Below, in pieces: positions 35,818 through 44,819 of a stretch of DNA of 64,000 nt. The notes under the pieces are model-generated. The model did no database searches, had not been told where the DNA came from, and saw only the letters and a program-made list of their open reading frames with translations. The stretch's first letter is position 1. Each line of letters opens with the position of its first letter. The translations under genes were made by a program, and so were the position numbers. The stretch lies in assembly GCA_963830565.1 (NCBI GenBank), contig CAWHMO010000002.1, forward strand, positions 186,001 through 250,000, written 5' to 3'. Source of the DNA: DATFDN01 sp963830565 (GTDB lineage Bacteria; Pseudomonadota; Alphaproteobacteria; Acetobacterales; Acetobacteraceae).

Positions 35818-36390
35818 ATGATGCCGACCCGTCGGGGCCTGCTGGCGGCCGGGACCGTAGCGACGCTGCTGGGCGCGCGCAAACCCGGCCGGGCGCGGGC
35901 GGCCGAGCTCGCCAGGCTGGTGCCCGTCACCCCGCCCCGGCCGGCGCCCGGGACCCCATTCCAGACTGAAGATGGCGCGAACCAGCGCATCGCCGACTAT
36001 GCCGGCAAGACGCTGCTCGTGAATCTCTGGGCGACCTGGTGTGCGCCGTGCGTGGCCGAACTGCCCTCGCTGGCGGCGCTCGCGCGGAGCCTGGCCGCGG
36101 ACAACATCCTCGTTCTGCCCGTCTCCTCCGATCGGGGCGGAGCCAAGATGGTGGAGACGTTCTACGCTGCCCATGGCATCACGGGGCTACCGGTGCTCAC
36201 CGACAAGGATGCGGCGCTGATGCACGCCTTCGCCGCGCGCGGCCTGCCGACGACCTACGTGATCGACGACGCCGGCCGGATCGTCGGCATAGAAGAGGGC
36301 GGCATGGACTGGAACACGCCGACGGCGGCGGACCGGGTGCGCGAGCTGGCCCGGAACGGTCGCGCGCCTGACGGTCGCGCACCTGCCTGA
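35818..36390 (+). CDS. TlpA-family thiol:disulfide oxidoreductase
   Basis: 190 aa. A twin-arginine-like or Sec signal (MMPTRRGLLAAGTVATLLGA) exports a thioredoxin fold with redox motif NLWATWCAPCVAELPSLAAL and cis-Pro loop ARGLPTTYVIDDAGRIVG. It probably reduces periplasmic disulfides, for example in cytochrome c maturation. AGGGAGG at 35802-35808 fits the ATG at 35818 (spacing 9) better than the in-frame ATG at 35809. Divergent from argH; argH/tlpA pairs with this layout are frequent in proteobacteria. Confidence 0.92.
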   Translation: MMPTRRGLLAAGTVATLLGARKPGRARAAELARLVPVTPPRPAPGTPFQTEDGANQRIADYAGKTLLVNLWATWCAPCVAELPSLAALARSLAADNILVLPVSSDRGGAKMVETFYAAHGITGLPVLTDKDAALMHAFAARGLPTTYVIDDAGRIVGIEEGGMDWNTPTAADRVRELARNGRAPDGRAPA

Positions 36391-36444
36391 GCCTCACGCG
36401 CGTGTGCGTTCGCGCGTGCCCGATATTATGCGTAATAGCAAATC

Positions 36445-36488
36445 TTGATTCGTTGTCGCAAGGCCGCAAATTGATACGCTGCCGCAAG
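36445..36488 (+). promoter_or_regulatory. Direct repeat upstream of pckA (possible regulator site)
   Basis: Two 18-base copies, TTGATTCGTTGTCGCAAG (36445-36462) and TTGATACGCTGCCGCAAG (36471-36488), match at 15 of 18 positions with a 26-base period. They end 19 bases before the pckA start. Their tandem layout suggests binding of a dimeric regulator, or part of the leader. No known motif is claimed. Confidence 0.45.
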
Positions 36489-36507
36489 ATTACGAAGGAG
36501 CCCGCTC

Positions 36508-38097
36508 TTGGAAGCCGCACGCCCTCTGGACGGTACTGGAGTGTTCACGACCCGGCCCGTGCATGCGAACCTGACCGCTCCAGCGCTGATTGGGGCCTCG
36601 CTTCGCCTGGGTGAAGGGCGGCTTTCCGCCGATGGCGCGCTGATCGTGACGACCGGCGTGCATACCGGGCGCTCGGCGCAGGACAAGTTCGTGGTGGACG
36701 AGCCCGCGGTGCGCGACGATGTCTGGTGGGGGAAGGTCAACCAGAGGCTGCCGGCCGAGCGGTTCGCCATGCTGAGAGCGCGGGCGCAGGCCTATCTCCA
36801 GGGCCAGGAGCTGTTCGTTCAAGACCTGTACGCCGGCGCCGACCCCGCTCAGCGCGTACGGGTCCGGCTAGTAACGACGGGCGCCTGGCAGGCGCTGTTC
36901 GCGCGCAACGTGTTTATCCGTCCTGCGGCGAGCGAGTTGGCCGATTTCCGGCCCGACTACGTGATCCTGCACGCGCCGCGCTTCGAGGCGGACCCGGCGA
37001 TAGATGGCGTCCGCAGCGGTACCGCCGTGGCGCTGTCGTTCGAGCAGCGCACAATTGTCATCGCCGGCACCGAGTATGCCGGCGAGATCAAGAAGTCGAT
37101 CTTTACGGTGATGAACTGGCTTGCCCCGGCCCGCGGCGTGCTGCCGATGCACTGCAGCGCCAATGTAGGCGAGGCCGGCGACGTCGCGCTGTTCTTCGGC
37201 CTGTCCGGAACCGGCAAGACCACGCTCTCCTCCGACCCGTGCCGCAAGCTGATCGGCGACGACGAGCATGGCTGGGGCGAGGACGGGGTCTTCAATTTCG
37301 AGGGCGGCTGCTACGCCAAGGTCATCAACCTGTCGCAGGAGGCCGAGCCGGAGATCTGGTCCGCCACCCACCGCTTCGGCACGGTGCTGGAGAACGTGAG
37401 GGCGGATGCCAACGGGGACCTTGATCTCGCGGATAAATCGCTCACCGAGAACACGCGGTCCTGCTACCCGGTCGAGTACATCCCGAACGTGATCATCCCT
37501 GGGCGCGGCGGGCACCCGCGCAACGTGCTGATGCTGACCGCCGATGCGTTCGGCGTGCTGCCGCCGATCGCCAAGCTGACGCCGGCGCAGGCGATGTATC
37601 ATTTCCTTTCGGGCTACACCGCACGGATCGCCGGCACCGAGAAGGGACTGGGAGCCGAGCCGCAGGCGACGTTCAGCACCTGCTTCGCCGCGCCCTTCCT
37701 GCCGCGCCGGCCAGAGGTGTACGGGCGGATGCTGGAGCAGATGATTTTGCAACACCGGGCCGATTGCTGGCTGGTCAACACCGGCTGGACCGGCGGCGCC
37801 TACGGGGTCGGCCGCCGCATGAGCATCCGTCATACCCGCGCCCTGCTGAACGCCGCGCTCGACGGAACGCTGGCGAGGGGGCCGTTCCGCCGGGATCCGT
37901 TCTTCGGCCTCTCCATCCCTGGGGCGATGCCCGGCATTCCGCCCGAGGTTCTTGACCCGCGCCAGGCCTGGGCGGACAAGGCGGCCTATGATCGCACGGC
38001 GCGGGCGCTGGTGGCCCGCTTCGAGGCGAACTTCGCCAAGTTCGAGGCGGCGGTGGGAGAGGACGTGCGCGCCGTGGCGATCCGCGCCGCCGCGTAA
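36508..38097 (+). CDS. pckA: Phosphoenolpyruvate carboxykinase (ATP)
   Basis: Gluconeogenic conversion of oxaloacetate to phosphoenolpyruvate with ATP. 529 aa. Kinase loop GLSGTGKTTLSSDP; other signatures are VNTGWTGGAYGVGRRMSIRH, IFTVMNWLAPARGVLPMHCS and NFEGGCYAKVINLSQEAEPE. Starts with TTG at 36508, supported by GAAGGAG seven bases upstream; no ATG is available before conserved sequence. Possibly controlled through the direct repeat just upstream. Confidence 0.97.
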   Translation: MEAARPLDGTGVFTTRPVHANLTAPALIGASLRLGEGRLSADGALIVTTGVHTGRSAQDKFVVDEPAVRDDVWWGKVNQRLPAERFAMLRARAQAYLQGQELFVQDLYAGADPAQRVRVRLVTTGAWQALFARNVFIRPAASELADFRPDYVILHAPRFEADPAIDGVRSGTAVALSFEQRTIVIAGTEYAGEIKKSIFTVMNWLAPARGVLPMHCSANVGEAGDVALFFGLSGTGKTTLSSDPCRKLIGDDEHGWGEDGVFNFEGGCYAKVINLSQEAEPEIWSATHRFGTVLENVRADANGDLDLADKSLTENTRSCYPVEYIPNVIIPGRGGHPRNVLMLTADAFGVLPPIAKLTPAQAMYHFLSGYTARIAGTEKGLGAEPQATFSTCFAAPFLPRRPEVYGRMLEQMILQHRADCWLVNTGWTGGAYGVGRRMSIRHTRALLNAALDGTLARGPFRRDPFFGLSIPGAMPGIPPEVLDPRQAWADKAAYDRTARALVARFEANFAKFEAAVGEDVRAVAIRAAA

Positions 38098-38126
38098 CCG
38101 TGACGGTCACTGATACCTCCGTCTCC

Positions 38127-38216
38127 ACCCGCTTGCGGGGGGAGAGGGGCCGAGCGGGCGAAAGTCTTCAAGACGTACTACCCTCACCCCAACCCTCTCC
38201 CGCAAGCGGGAGAGGG
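38127..38216. repeat. Pair of inverted CCCTCTCCCGC-type repeats between pckA and MFS gene
   Basis: A perfect palindrome with 11-bp arms (CCCTCTCCCGC, two-base AA loop, GCGGGAGAGGG) lies at 38193-38216. A related, inverted copy (CCCGCTTGCGGGGGGAGAGG) lies at about 38127-38150. The two copies could also pair with each other. They are probably dispersed REP-like elements and may stop or slow transcription out of pckA. Confidence 0.65.
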
Positions 38217-38251
38217 AGAGTAGCCGTGCATTTGCGCGAAAGCTCGCCCTG

Positions 38252-39625
38252 ATGGCGACCGCTCCGATCGAGGCGCCCGATGGCGTCCCCCTCCCGCAGC
38301 GCTACTGGGCCGTCACGACCATCCTGCTCGGGTTGGCACTCGCAGTGCTGGACGGGGCCATCGCCAATGTCGCGCTGCCGACCATCGCCGCCGACGTCCA
38401 TGCCAGCCCATCGGATTCCATCTGGATCGTCAACGCCTACCAGCTCACGGTGACGATCTCGCTCCTGCCGCTCGCCTCGCTTGGCGAGATCATCGGCTAT
38501 CGACTGATCTACCGGTGGGGTCTGGTCGTGTTCACCATCGCCTCGGTGGGCTGCGCGCTGTCCAGCTCGCTCGCCTCGCTCGCTCTCGCGCGGGTCATCC
38601 AGGGCTTCGGGGCTGCCGGGATCATGAGCGTCAACGGGGCGCTGGTGCGATTCATCTATCCGCGGCGGATGATCGGGCGCGGTTTCGGCATCAACGCCAC
38701 CGTGGGCTCGATCTCGAGCGCCATCGGTCCGACCGTGGCGGCGGGGATCCTGTCGATTGCGAACTGGCCATGGCTGTTCGCCGTGAACCTGCCGATCGGC
38801 GCGGCGGCGATCGCGATGGCGTGGCGCGCGCTGCCGGCTACCCCTCGGTCGGGCCAACGCTTCGACGTATCCAGTGCGTTCCTCAGTGCCGTCGTGTTCG
38901 GCACGCTGATCACCGGCATCGACGGCCTGGGTCACGGGGAACGGGTTCCGGTCGTCGTGGTGCAGCTGCTGGTCGCGGCGGGCATGGGCGGGTTGCTGGT
39001 CGTGCGCCAGCTGGCTCGCTCGGCGCCGCTGCTGCCGGTCGACCTGATGCGCATCCCGCTATTCGCGCTCTCGGTCGCGACCTCCGTCTGCTCGTTCATG
39101 GCGCAGGGTATGTCCCTGGTAGCCTTACCGTTCCTGTTCGAGACCATGCTCGGGTTTGATGCCGTCACCACCGGGTTGCTGATGACTCCCTGGCCGCTCA
39201 CCGTCGCGCTGATCGCACCGTGGTCCGGTCGGCTTGCCGATCGCTATGCGGCAGGTCTGCTCGGTGGGTGCGGGCTTGCGGTCATGGCGGTAGGCCTCGG
39301 GCTGCTCGCGGCTTTGCCGGCGCATCCGTCCCCGCTCGATATCGCCTGGCGGATGGGGATATGCGGCATCGGCTTCGGCTTCTTCAACACGCCGAACAAC
39401 CGGGCGATCCTGACTTCGGCGCCGCGCGCGCGATCCGGCGGCGCGAGCGGGATGCAGGCCACGGCTCGCCTGTTGGGCCAGACGATGGGGGCGGCGGTGG
39501 TGGCGCTGGTGTTCGGCGTGACGCCGCACAACGGCCCGACGGTCGTACTGATGATCGCGACCGGCATCTCCGTCGTCGCCGCGCTGGTGAGCTTCACTCG
39601 CATCGTGGAACGGCGCCGCGCGTAG
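38252..39625 (+). CDS. MFS transporter, DHA2 (14-TMS drug:H+ antiporter-like) family
   Basis: 457-aa inner membrane protein with about 13-14 hydrophobic segments. Motif D1/C-like marks are LDGAIANVALPTIAADVHAS near residue 30 and ARVIQGFGAAGIMSVNGALV. GIGFGFFNTPNNRAILTSAP and ARLLGQTMGAAVVALVFG are typical of the EmrB/QacA branch. An efflux role is inferred from family only. No regulator lies adjacent; the palindromic repeat ends 35 bases before the ATG. Confidence 0.9.
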   Translation: MATAPIEAPDGVPLPQRYWAVTTILLGLALAVLDGAIANVALPTIAADVHASPSDSIWIVNAYQLTVTISLLPLASLGEIIGYRLIYRWGLVVFTIASVGCALSSSLASLALARVIQGFGAAGIMSVNGALVRFIYPRRMIGRGFGINATVGSISSAIGPTVAAGILSIANWPWLFAVNLPIGAAAIAMAWRALPATPRSGQRFDVSSAFLSAVVFGTLITGIDGLGHGERVPVVVVQLLVAAGMGGLLVVRQLARSAPLLPVDLMRIPLFALSVATSVCSFMAQGMSLVALPFLFETMLGFDAVTTGLLMTPWPLTVALIAPWSGRLADRYAAGLLGGCGLAVMAVGLGLLAALPAHPSPLDIAWRMGICGIGFGFFNTPNNRAILTSAPRARSGGASGMQATARLLGQTMGAAVVALVFGVTPHNGPTVVLMIATGISVVAALVSFTRIVERRRA

Positions 39626-39769
39626 CTGGGCTGAACCCTCTCCGCCGAAGGTTGCTGATTATTCATACCTGACCCGCGTCAAATGCGGGAACACTGATCG
39701 GCGACGTCGGCGCCACGAACAGCAAGCAACGGCCCGCTCGCCGGCCGGGCATCAACGGGAGGTCAGTCC

Positions 39770-41105
39770 ATGCCGAGCCTGTCGCGCCGCCGCGCTCCTG
39801 CAGGTTTCCGCGGCCGCGAGCACCTTGCCGCTGGTCAACATCCACACGGCCGCTTCCGCCGGCCGCGTGACCTGCGCCTTCTGGGACCATTGGGTGCCCG
39901 CCGGGAACGAGGCGATGCGCAAGATCGTCGCCATCTGGGCGGAGAAGAACCACGTCGACGTGCAACTCGATTTCCTGAGCGCCATCGGCAACAAGATCGA
40001 CCTGACCATGGGCGCCGAGGCGATGGCCAAGACTGGCCATGATGTGTTCGCCTTCGACCAGTGGACGGTCCACCAGTGGGCGGACGAGTTGGAGCCGGTG
40101 GACGACGTGATGGCCGCGCTGCTGGCCGAGAACGGGCCGGTGATCGAAGCGGCCGAGTATCTCGCCAAGATCAAGGGCCAGTGGAAGGCGGTGCCGAGCG
40201 GGCCCGGCAGCGCGCCGCTGTCTTGCTGCGGGCGCGTCAGCATGCTGAAGAAGTTCGCCGGGCTTGACCTGCAGGCGATGTATCCGGCGCACGAGGTCAC
40301 GCCGCCGGAGGCGCCGGATTGGACCTACGAGGCGATGCTGAAGGCCGCAGAGGCTTGCCACAAGGCGGGCTTCCCGTTCGGCCTGGGCTGCGGCACCACG
40401 ACGGACTCGGTGCAGACCTGGGGCACCACCTTCGGCGCCTTCGGCGCCGATCTGGTGGATGGCAAAGGAAACATCACCCTCGATTCCGATAACGTCCGCG
40501 CCGTGCTGGAGTACGCGAGGAAGATGGCGCCGTTCCTGCCGCCGGACACGGTCAGCTACGACGATGCATCGAACAACCGCGCCCTGATCTCGGGCAAATC
40601 CGCGCTGATCTGGAACCCGCCCTCCGCCTGGGCAGTCGCCAAGCGCGACGCCCCGCAAGTCGCCGCCGATTGCTGGACCTTCCCCAACCCGCTCGGCCCC
40701 AAGGGCGTGCGGCTGGTCCCGATGCGCCCATATTTCTGGGGAATCTGGACGTTCGCGCGCAACAAGGGGCCGGCAAAGGAGCTGATCCATTGGCTGATGC
40801 AGCGCCCGCAGGCCGAGGCGCTGACCAGCGCGGTGGACGGCTACGACATCCCGCCCTTCAAATCGTTCGACGACTTCAAGGTCTGGTCGCAGGTCGAGCC
40901 GCCCAAGGGCACCGTGTACAACTACCCGCTCCGCCCCTGGCACCAAGCCAAATATTACGTCCCCGGCTCCGCTGCCCCGCCCGAGATCGCCGTGCAGATG
41001 TGGAACCGCGGCACTGTGCCGACGATGGTCGCCAAGCTGATCAGCGGACAGACGCCGGAGCAGGCGATCGCCTGGGCGAGGGACGAGCTCGAGGGCTTCA
41101 TCTAG
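39770..41105 (+). pseudogene. Extracellular solute-binding protein, frameshifted in its signal peptide
   Basis: Type 1 ABC-transporter binding protein (MalE-like size, 440+ aa) with features FWDHWVPAGNEAMRKIVAIW and VFAFDQWTVHQWADELEPVD. The ATG at 39770 with a strong GGGAGGT site starts MPSLSRRR, a Tat-type signal. After one extra G at about 39794 the true continuation LLQVSAAASTLPLVNIHTAA is read in another frame to 41105. A TTG at 39825 could still give an unexported product. Indel may be real or a base-calling error. No permease or ATPase genes accompany it. Confidence 0.8.
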
Positions 41106-41209
41106 CCCCTCACACGTCGCTGCTCTTCCTTCCTTGACTTGCGTCGCCGAAGGGTTGCGCAACTGGGCGGCGCGGCCACATGCCGCAACTCGATGTGGCA
41201 GGGACGGGC

Positions 41210-42112
41210 ATGGACAGCACGGCTGTAGCGGCGGCGGATCATGCGGCGCGGAACTGGCGTTTTGGCGGCCGTTCGCCGATGCGCCGGGGGGACGACGCGT
41301 TCCGGGCGATGTTCAGCCGGATGCTGCTGGACACGTTCAATCCCTACAAGCCCTCGGTAATCGACTGGCCGGTGCTGGATCCGGAAGCACGGCAGCGGCT
41401 GATATCACTGCCGATCTGGGACATCGCCGTGCAGACCGAGGGACGCGCGCGGCTGCGCATCCTCTCCTACGCGCGCCGGATCGGCGAGAAGCTGCTGCGC
41501 GAGGCGTTCGAGCTGATGGCCTTCGAGGAGGGTCGCCACAAGGAGGTGCTGTCGCATCTCGTCCGCGCCTACGGCATCGAGCTGGACCCGGAACCGGAGT
41601 ACCTCGAGCCGCGCGACCCCGAGTGGGGCTTCATGGTGACCGGCTATTCCGAGTGCATCGACAGCTTCTTCGCCTTCGGGCTGTTCGAACTGGCACGCCG
41701 CTCGGGCTATTTCCCGCCCGAGCTGGTGGAGACCTTCGAGCCGGTAATCCAGGAGGAAGGGCGCCACATCCTGTTCTTCATCAACTGGGTCGCTTGGCAC
41801 AAGCGGACCATGCCGTTCTGGAGACGTCCGTGGTTCTTCCTCAAGACCTTGGGGGTATGGGCGTTTCTGTTGCGCGAGCGCATCGGCATCGCGCGCGATG
41901 TCAGCGCGGGCGGCAAAGAGGACGCGAACTTCACCGTCCAGGGCGCGAATGCGGTGGGCGGTGAGATCCGGACTTCCGAGCTGATGCGCATATGCCTGGC
42001 CGAAAACGCCCGGCGGCTGAGCGGCTATGATCCCCGCCTGCTGCGTCCGACGACGGTTCCGCGCGTGGTGCGTTTCGCGCTGCTGTTCATGGGGGGTCGG
42101 AAGCCGGTTTAG
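41210..42112 (+). CDS. Ferritin-like domain protein
   Basis: 300 aa. Helical protein with the spaced carboxylate/His ligand motifs of ferritin-like diiron proteins: QTEGRARLRILSYA, MAFEEGRHKEVLSHL, YSECIDSFFAFGLF and IQEEGRHILFFINWVAWH. An iron-binding or oxidase role is inferred. A hydrophobic segment follows near residue 210 (FLKTLGVWAFLL). The ATG at 41210 has AGGGA just upstream; an in-frame ATG at 41180 would add 10 residues. Confidence 0.75.
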   Translation: MDSTAVAAADHAARNWRFGGRSPMRRGDDAFRAMFSRMLLDTFNPYKPSVIDWPVLDPEARQRLISLPIWDIAVQTEGRARLRILSYARRIGEKLLREAFELMAFEEGRHKEVLSHLVRAYGIELDPEPEYLEPRDPEWGFMVTGYSECIDSFFAFGLFELARRSGYFPPELVETFEPVIQEEGRHILFFINWVAWHKRTMPFWRRPWFFLKTLGVWAFLLRERIGIARDVSAGGKEDANFTVQGANAVGGEIRTSELMRICLAENARRLSGYDPRLLRPTTVPRVVRFALLFMGGRKPV

Positions 42113-42119
42113 CCTAACC

Positions 42120-42539
42120 TTACGGTCTAGCTGGTTGCGCCTGCATCTCGCGGAATCCGGCGGCGGCTTCCTGCACGTCGGCGGGAAAATCCGAGAACTC
42201 CTGCACTTGGCGGAGCTCGATCACTTCATTATCCGAAGCCGGGCAGCGCGACGCCCATGCGATCGCCTCCTCCTTCGAGTTCACCTCGATCATCCAGTAG
42301 CCTCCGATCACGTCCTTCACGTCGCCAGAGGCGCCCACGGTCACCGTCGGCCTACCTTCGGCGAAGGTGATGCGCGCACCCATCGAGGGCGGATGCAGGC
42401 CGTCGAGCGCGCGCAGCACGCCAGCTTCCTGCAGTGCTTCGTTATACTTCATCATCGCGGTCACCGCCTTGGCATCGGGCATCGTCCCCGGCGCGGCGGT
42501 CTCGTATGCCTTCGGGATCATCAGCATCATGAAGCGCAT
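42120..42539 (-). CDS. YciI/DGPF-family protein
   Basis: 139 aa of the YCII/DGPF fold: MRFMMLMIPKAYETAAPGTM at the start, MKYNEALQEAGVLRALDGLH and GGYWMIEVNSKEEAIAWASR. Such proteins are small ferredoxin-like enzymes or binding proteins, often next to ECF sigma factors or glyoxalase-like genes. Here it lies 33 bases downstream of a VOC-family gene in the unit divergent from a MarR regulator. The function is unknown. Confidence 0.88.
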   Translation of the reverse strand: MRFMMLMIPKAYETAAPGTMPDAKAVTAMMKYNEALQEAGVLRALDGLHPPSMGARITFAEGRPTVTVGASGDVKDVIGGYWMIEVNSKEEAIAWASRCPASDNEVIELRQVQEFSDFPADVQEAAAGFREMQAQPARP

Positions 42540-42572
42540 CGCGATGCCCCCTTTCGGTTTCGGGAGTAGAAC

Positions 42573-42986
42573 TCACTCGGTCACATGGATCATCCACGAC
42601 ACCCCGAAGCGGTCGGCGACCATGCCAAAGCGCGGGGAAAAGAACGTCCGGCCGAGCGGCATTTGCACCTGACCGCCATCGCCGAGGGCCGCGAACAGCC
42701 TCTCGGCCGCGTTCTCGTCCGGAACCGTGAGCGATAGCGAAAAGCCCTGGAAATTCGACGATCCGCCGCACCGCCCGTCGGAGGCCATCACCGTAGTCTC
42801 GCCGATGCGGAAGCTCGCGTGCATCACCTTATCCTCGGTGCCGGTCGGAACCATACCGGGGGCATGGGCCTCGGGGCTATCGCGGAAGCGCATGAGCATC
42901 ATCACCTCCGCACCGATCGTGCTTCGGTAGAACTCGATCGCTTCCTCGCATCGTCCTTCGAAGAACAGATAGGGTTGCACCTGCAT
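42573..42986 (-). CDS. VOC-family (PhnB-like glyoxalase fold) protein
   Basis: 137 aa. PhnB-type pattern: MQVQPYLFFEGRCEEAIEFY, MHASFRIGETTVMASDG and a closing FFSPRFGMVADRFGVSWMIH. GGGAGA seven bases before the ATG at 42986 supports this start; an in-frame ATG at 43028 adds 14 residues and would overlap the operator. Metal-binding enzymes of this fold include glyoxalases and dioxygenases, but no reaction is assigned. Probably regulated by the divergent MarR protein. Confidence 0.88.
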   Translation of the reverse strand: MQVQPYLFFEGRCEEAIEFYRSTIGAEVMMLMRFRDSPEAHAPGMVPTGTEDKVMHASFRIGETTVMASDGRCGGSSNFQGFSLSLTVPDENAAERLFAALGDGGQVQMPLGRTFFSPRFGMVADRFGVSWMIHVTE

Positions 42987-43033
42987 CGCGTCTTCTCCCG
43001 CCCGCGAGCGGGCGCTCTCGGTTGACATAGCAG

Positions 43034-43045
43034 GTTGATATCAAC
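43034..43045. promoter_or_regulatory. Palindromic operator between VOC gene and marR-type gene
   Basis: The perfect 12-base palindrome GTTGATATCAAC lies 11 bases before the MarR-family start and about 50 bases from the VOC start. Half-site-like TTGACAT occurs at 43022. MarR-family repressors commonly bind such TTGATATCAA palindromes in divergent intergenic regions, so autoregulation and control of the VOC-YciI unit are likely. The palindrome is seen; binding is inference. Confidence 0.65.
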
Positions 43046-43056
43046 ATACTTCGTCC

Positions 43057-43497
43057 GTGTCAAAGCCCGTCGCGGTCCCGTTCGAAACAACGCTTCACGT
43101 TCGTGATACCTGCCTGTGCCTGCACGTGCAGCGTGCGGCCCGCGCCGTCGCGCGGCGCTATGACGAGGCGCTGCGGCCGCTCGGGCTGACAAGTGGACAG
43201 TTCTCCCTGTTGATGGCGCTGAATCGGGCTCGGCCGCCCGGCATCGGCCAGGTCGCGGCTCTGCTCGCCATGGACCGAACGACGCTGACCGCCAACCTCA
43301 AGCCGCTCGAGCGCCGCGGCCTAGTCGAAGTGACGGTTGACGGGGCTGACCGGCGCAGCCGACTGATGGCGCTGACCGCGTGCGGGCGGCAGCTCCTCGC
43401 CGCCGCGCTCCCGATGTGGGAGCGGGCGCAGGCGATGAACCAGCGCCTTGTTACCGATGCCGATCACCTGCGGATTGATCTGCGCGCCCTATCCTGA
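43057..43497 (+). CDS. MarR-family transcriptional regulator
   Basis: 146 aa winged-helix regulator. DNA-binding region: LTSGQFSLLMALNRARPPGI, VAALLAMDRTTLTANLKPLE (recognition helix) and the wing VEVTVDGADRRSRLMALTACG. Starts with GTG at 43057 without a good ribosome site. It probably binds the GTTGATATCAAC operator 11 bases upstream. A cysteine pair near the N-terminus (DTCLCLH) might be a redox sensor as in OhrR-like proteins; that is speculation. Confidence 0.9.
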   Translation: MSKPVAVPFETTLHVRDTCLCLHVQRAARAVARRYDEALRPLGLTSGQFSLLMALNRARPPGIGQVAALLAMDRTTLTANLKPLERRGLVEVTVDGADRRSRLMALTACGRQLLAAALPMWERAQAMNQRLVTDADHLRIDLRALS

Positions 43498-43607
43498 GCG
43501 GTGTGCATCCCCGCCGACGGGGCGGCGGAACTAGCGGCGACATGGCACCCTTGCCGTCCTAGGCCGGGGCGCGGACAATCGCGGCCTGCCTTGCGCCGGA
43601 ACCCGCG

Positions 43608-44819
43608 ATGCCCGCACCCGAGACCGAACCAGGCCTGCCGCTGTCCGGCATCACCGTCCTCGATTTCGGCCAGATCTTTCAGGGGCCGTACTGCACCCTG
43701 CTGATGGCGAAGGCCGGCGCGCGGGTCATCAAGATCGAGCCGCCGCAGGGCGAGCCGCTGCGCCGGCGGGCCGAGCCGGGGAAATCGGCCATCTTCTCCT
43801 TCGCGATGCTGAACTCGAACAAGTGGGCGGTGACGCTGAACCTCAAATCCGCGCGTGGGCGGGAGCTGCTGCTGGCGATGGCGGGACGCGCCGATGTGTT
43901 GCTGGAGAATTTCTCCCCCGGCACGATGGATGGATTGGGCGTCGGCTTCGACGTGCTCTCGGCGGTGAACCCTCGCCTGGTGTATGCGACCGGCTCGGGC
44001 TTCGGCATCACCGGCCCTGATCGCGACAACCTGGCGATGGACTTCACCATCCAGGCGGCGTCGGGGATCATGAGCGTGACCGGCGCCCCGGACGGCCCGC
44101 CGATGAAGGCGGGGCCGACCTTGGTCGATATGATGGGCGGCATCCATCTGTATGCCGGCATCATGACCGCGCTGTTCGAACGTACTGTCACGGGGCGCGG
44201 CCGGCTGGTCGAGGTGGCGATGCAGGAGGCGGTGTACTCCGCGCTCGGCTCGCCGCTGGAATACTATGTCCGCACCGGCGAGGTGCCGCCGCGCGCCGGC
44301 AACCGGCAGGCGGCGCTGAACAGCGCGCCGTATAACGCCTACCCGACCCGCGACGGCTGGGTTGCGATCCATGTCGTGACCGAGCAACACTTCCGGAACC
44401 TGCTGAAGGCGATGGGACGGGAGGATCTGAAGGACGATCCCGCCTTCGCCACCAATGCCGGGCGGGTCGCCGACATGGCGGCGACGGACGCCCTGGTGGC
44501 CAACTGGACCCGCAGTCTGGGCAAATACGAGGTGTTCGCGGCCTGCAAGCGGTCCCGCATTCCCTGCGCGCCGGTGCGCGATGTGGCCGAGGTGATGGAC
44601 GATGCGCACATGCACGGCCGCGGCTTCCTGGAACGGGTGCGCCATCCGGAATTCGGCGACGTCGTGCTGCCGACCACGCCGCTGCGCCTGCACGGCGTCG
44701 GGCTGCCCCCGACCGCCCCCAGCGCGACGGTGGGCCAGCATAACGAGGAGGTGTACGGCGGCTGGCTCGGCCTGCAAGCCGCCGAGATCGCCGCGCTGCA
44801 CGAGGAGGGCGTGATCTGA
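43608..44819 (+). CDS. Family III CoA-transferase (CaiB/BaiF)
   Basis: 403 aa. Opens LSGITVLDFGQIFQGPYCTL, then VIKIEPPQGEPLRR and the nucleophile region AMLNSNKWAVTLNLKSARG, LVYATGSGFGITGPDRDNLAMDF with the catalytic Asp. It moves CoA between carboxylic acids; substrates unknown. Its stop overlaps the start of the next family III CoA-transferase (TGATG), so the two are expressed together and may form a heteromer. Confidence 0.92.
   Translation: MPAPETEPGLPLSGITVLDFGQIFQGPYCTLLMAKAGARVIKIEPPQGEPLRRRAEPGKSAIFSFAMLNSNKWAVTLNLKSARGRELLLAMAGRADVLLENFSPGTMDGLGVGFDVLSAVNPRLVYATGSGFGITGPDRDNLAMDFTIQAASGIMSVTGAPDGPPMKAGPTLVDMMGGIHLYAGIMTALFERTVTGRGRLVEVAMQEAVYSALGSPLEYYVRTGEVPPRAGNRQAALNSAPYNAYPTRDGWVAIHVVTEQHFRNLLKAMGREDLKDDPAFATNAGRVADMAATDALVANWTRSLGKYEVFAACKRSRIPCAPVRDVAEVMDDAHMHGRGFLERVRHPEFGDVVLPTTPLRLHGVGLPPTAPSATVGQHNEEVYGGWLGLQAAEIAALHEEGVI

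Noticed and set aside
36471..36507. TTGATA at 36471 as a -35 box of pckA
   Set aside because: No acceptable -10 box at 16-18 bases, and the start codon would be too close; the repeat interpretation fits better.
39663..41162. Minus-strand open frame of about 500 codons over the solute-binding protein gene
   Set aside because: Shadow frame without any domain pattern; the plus strand has a clear binding-protein fold.
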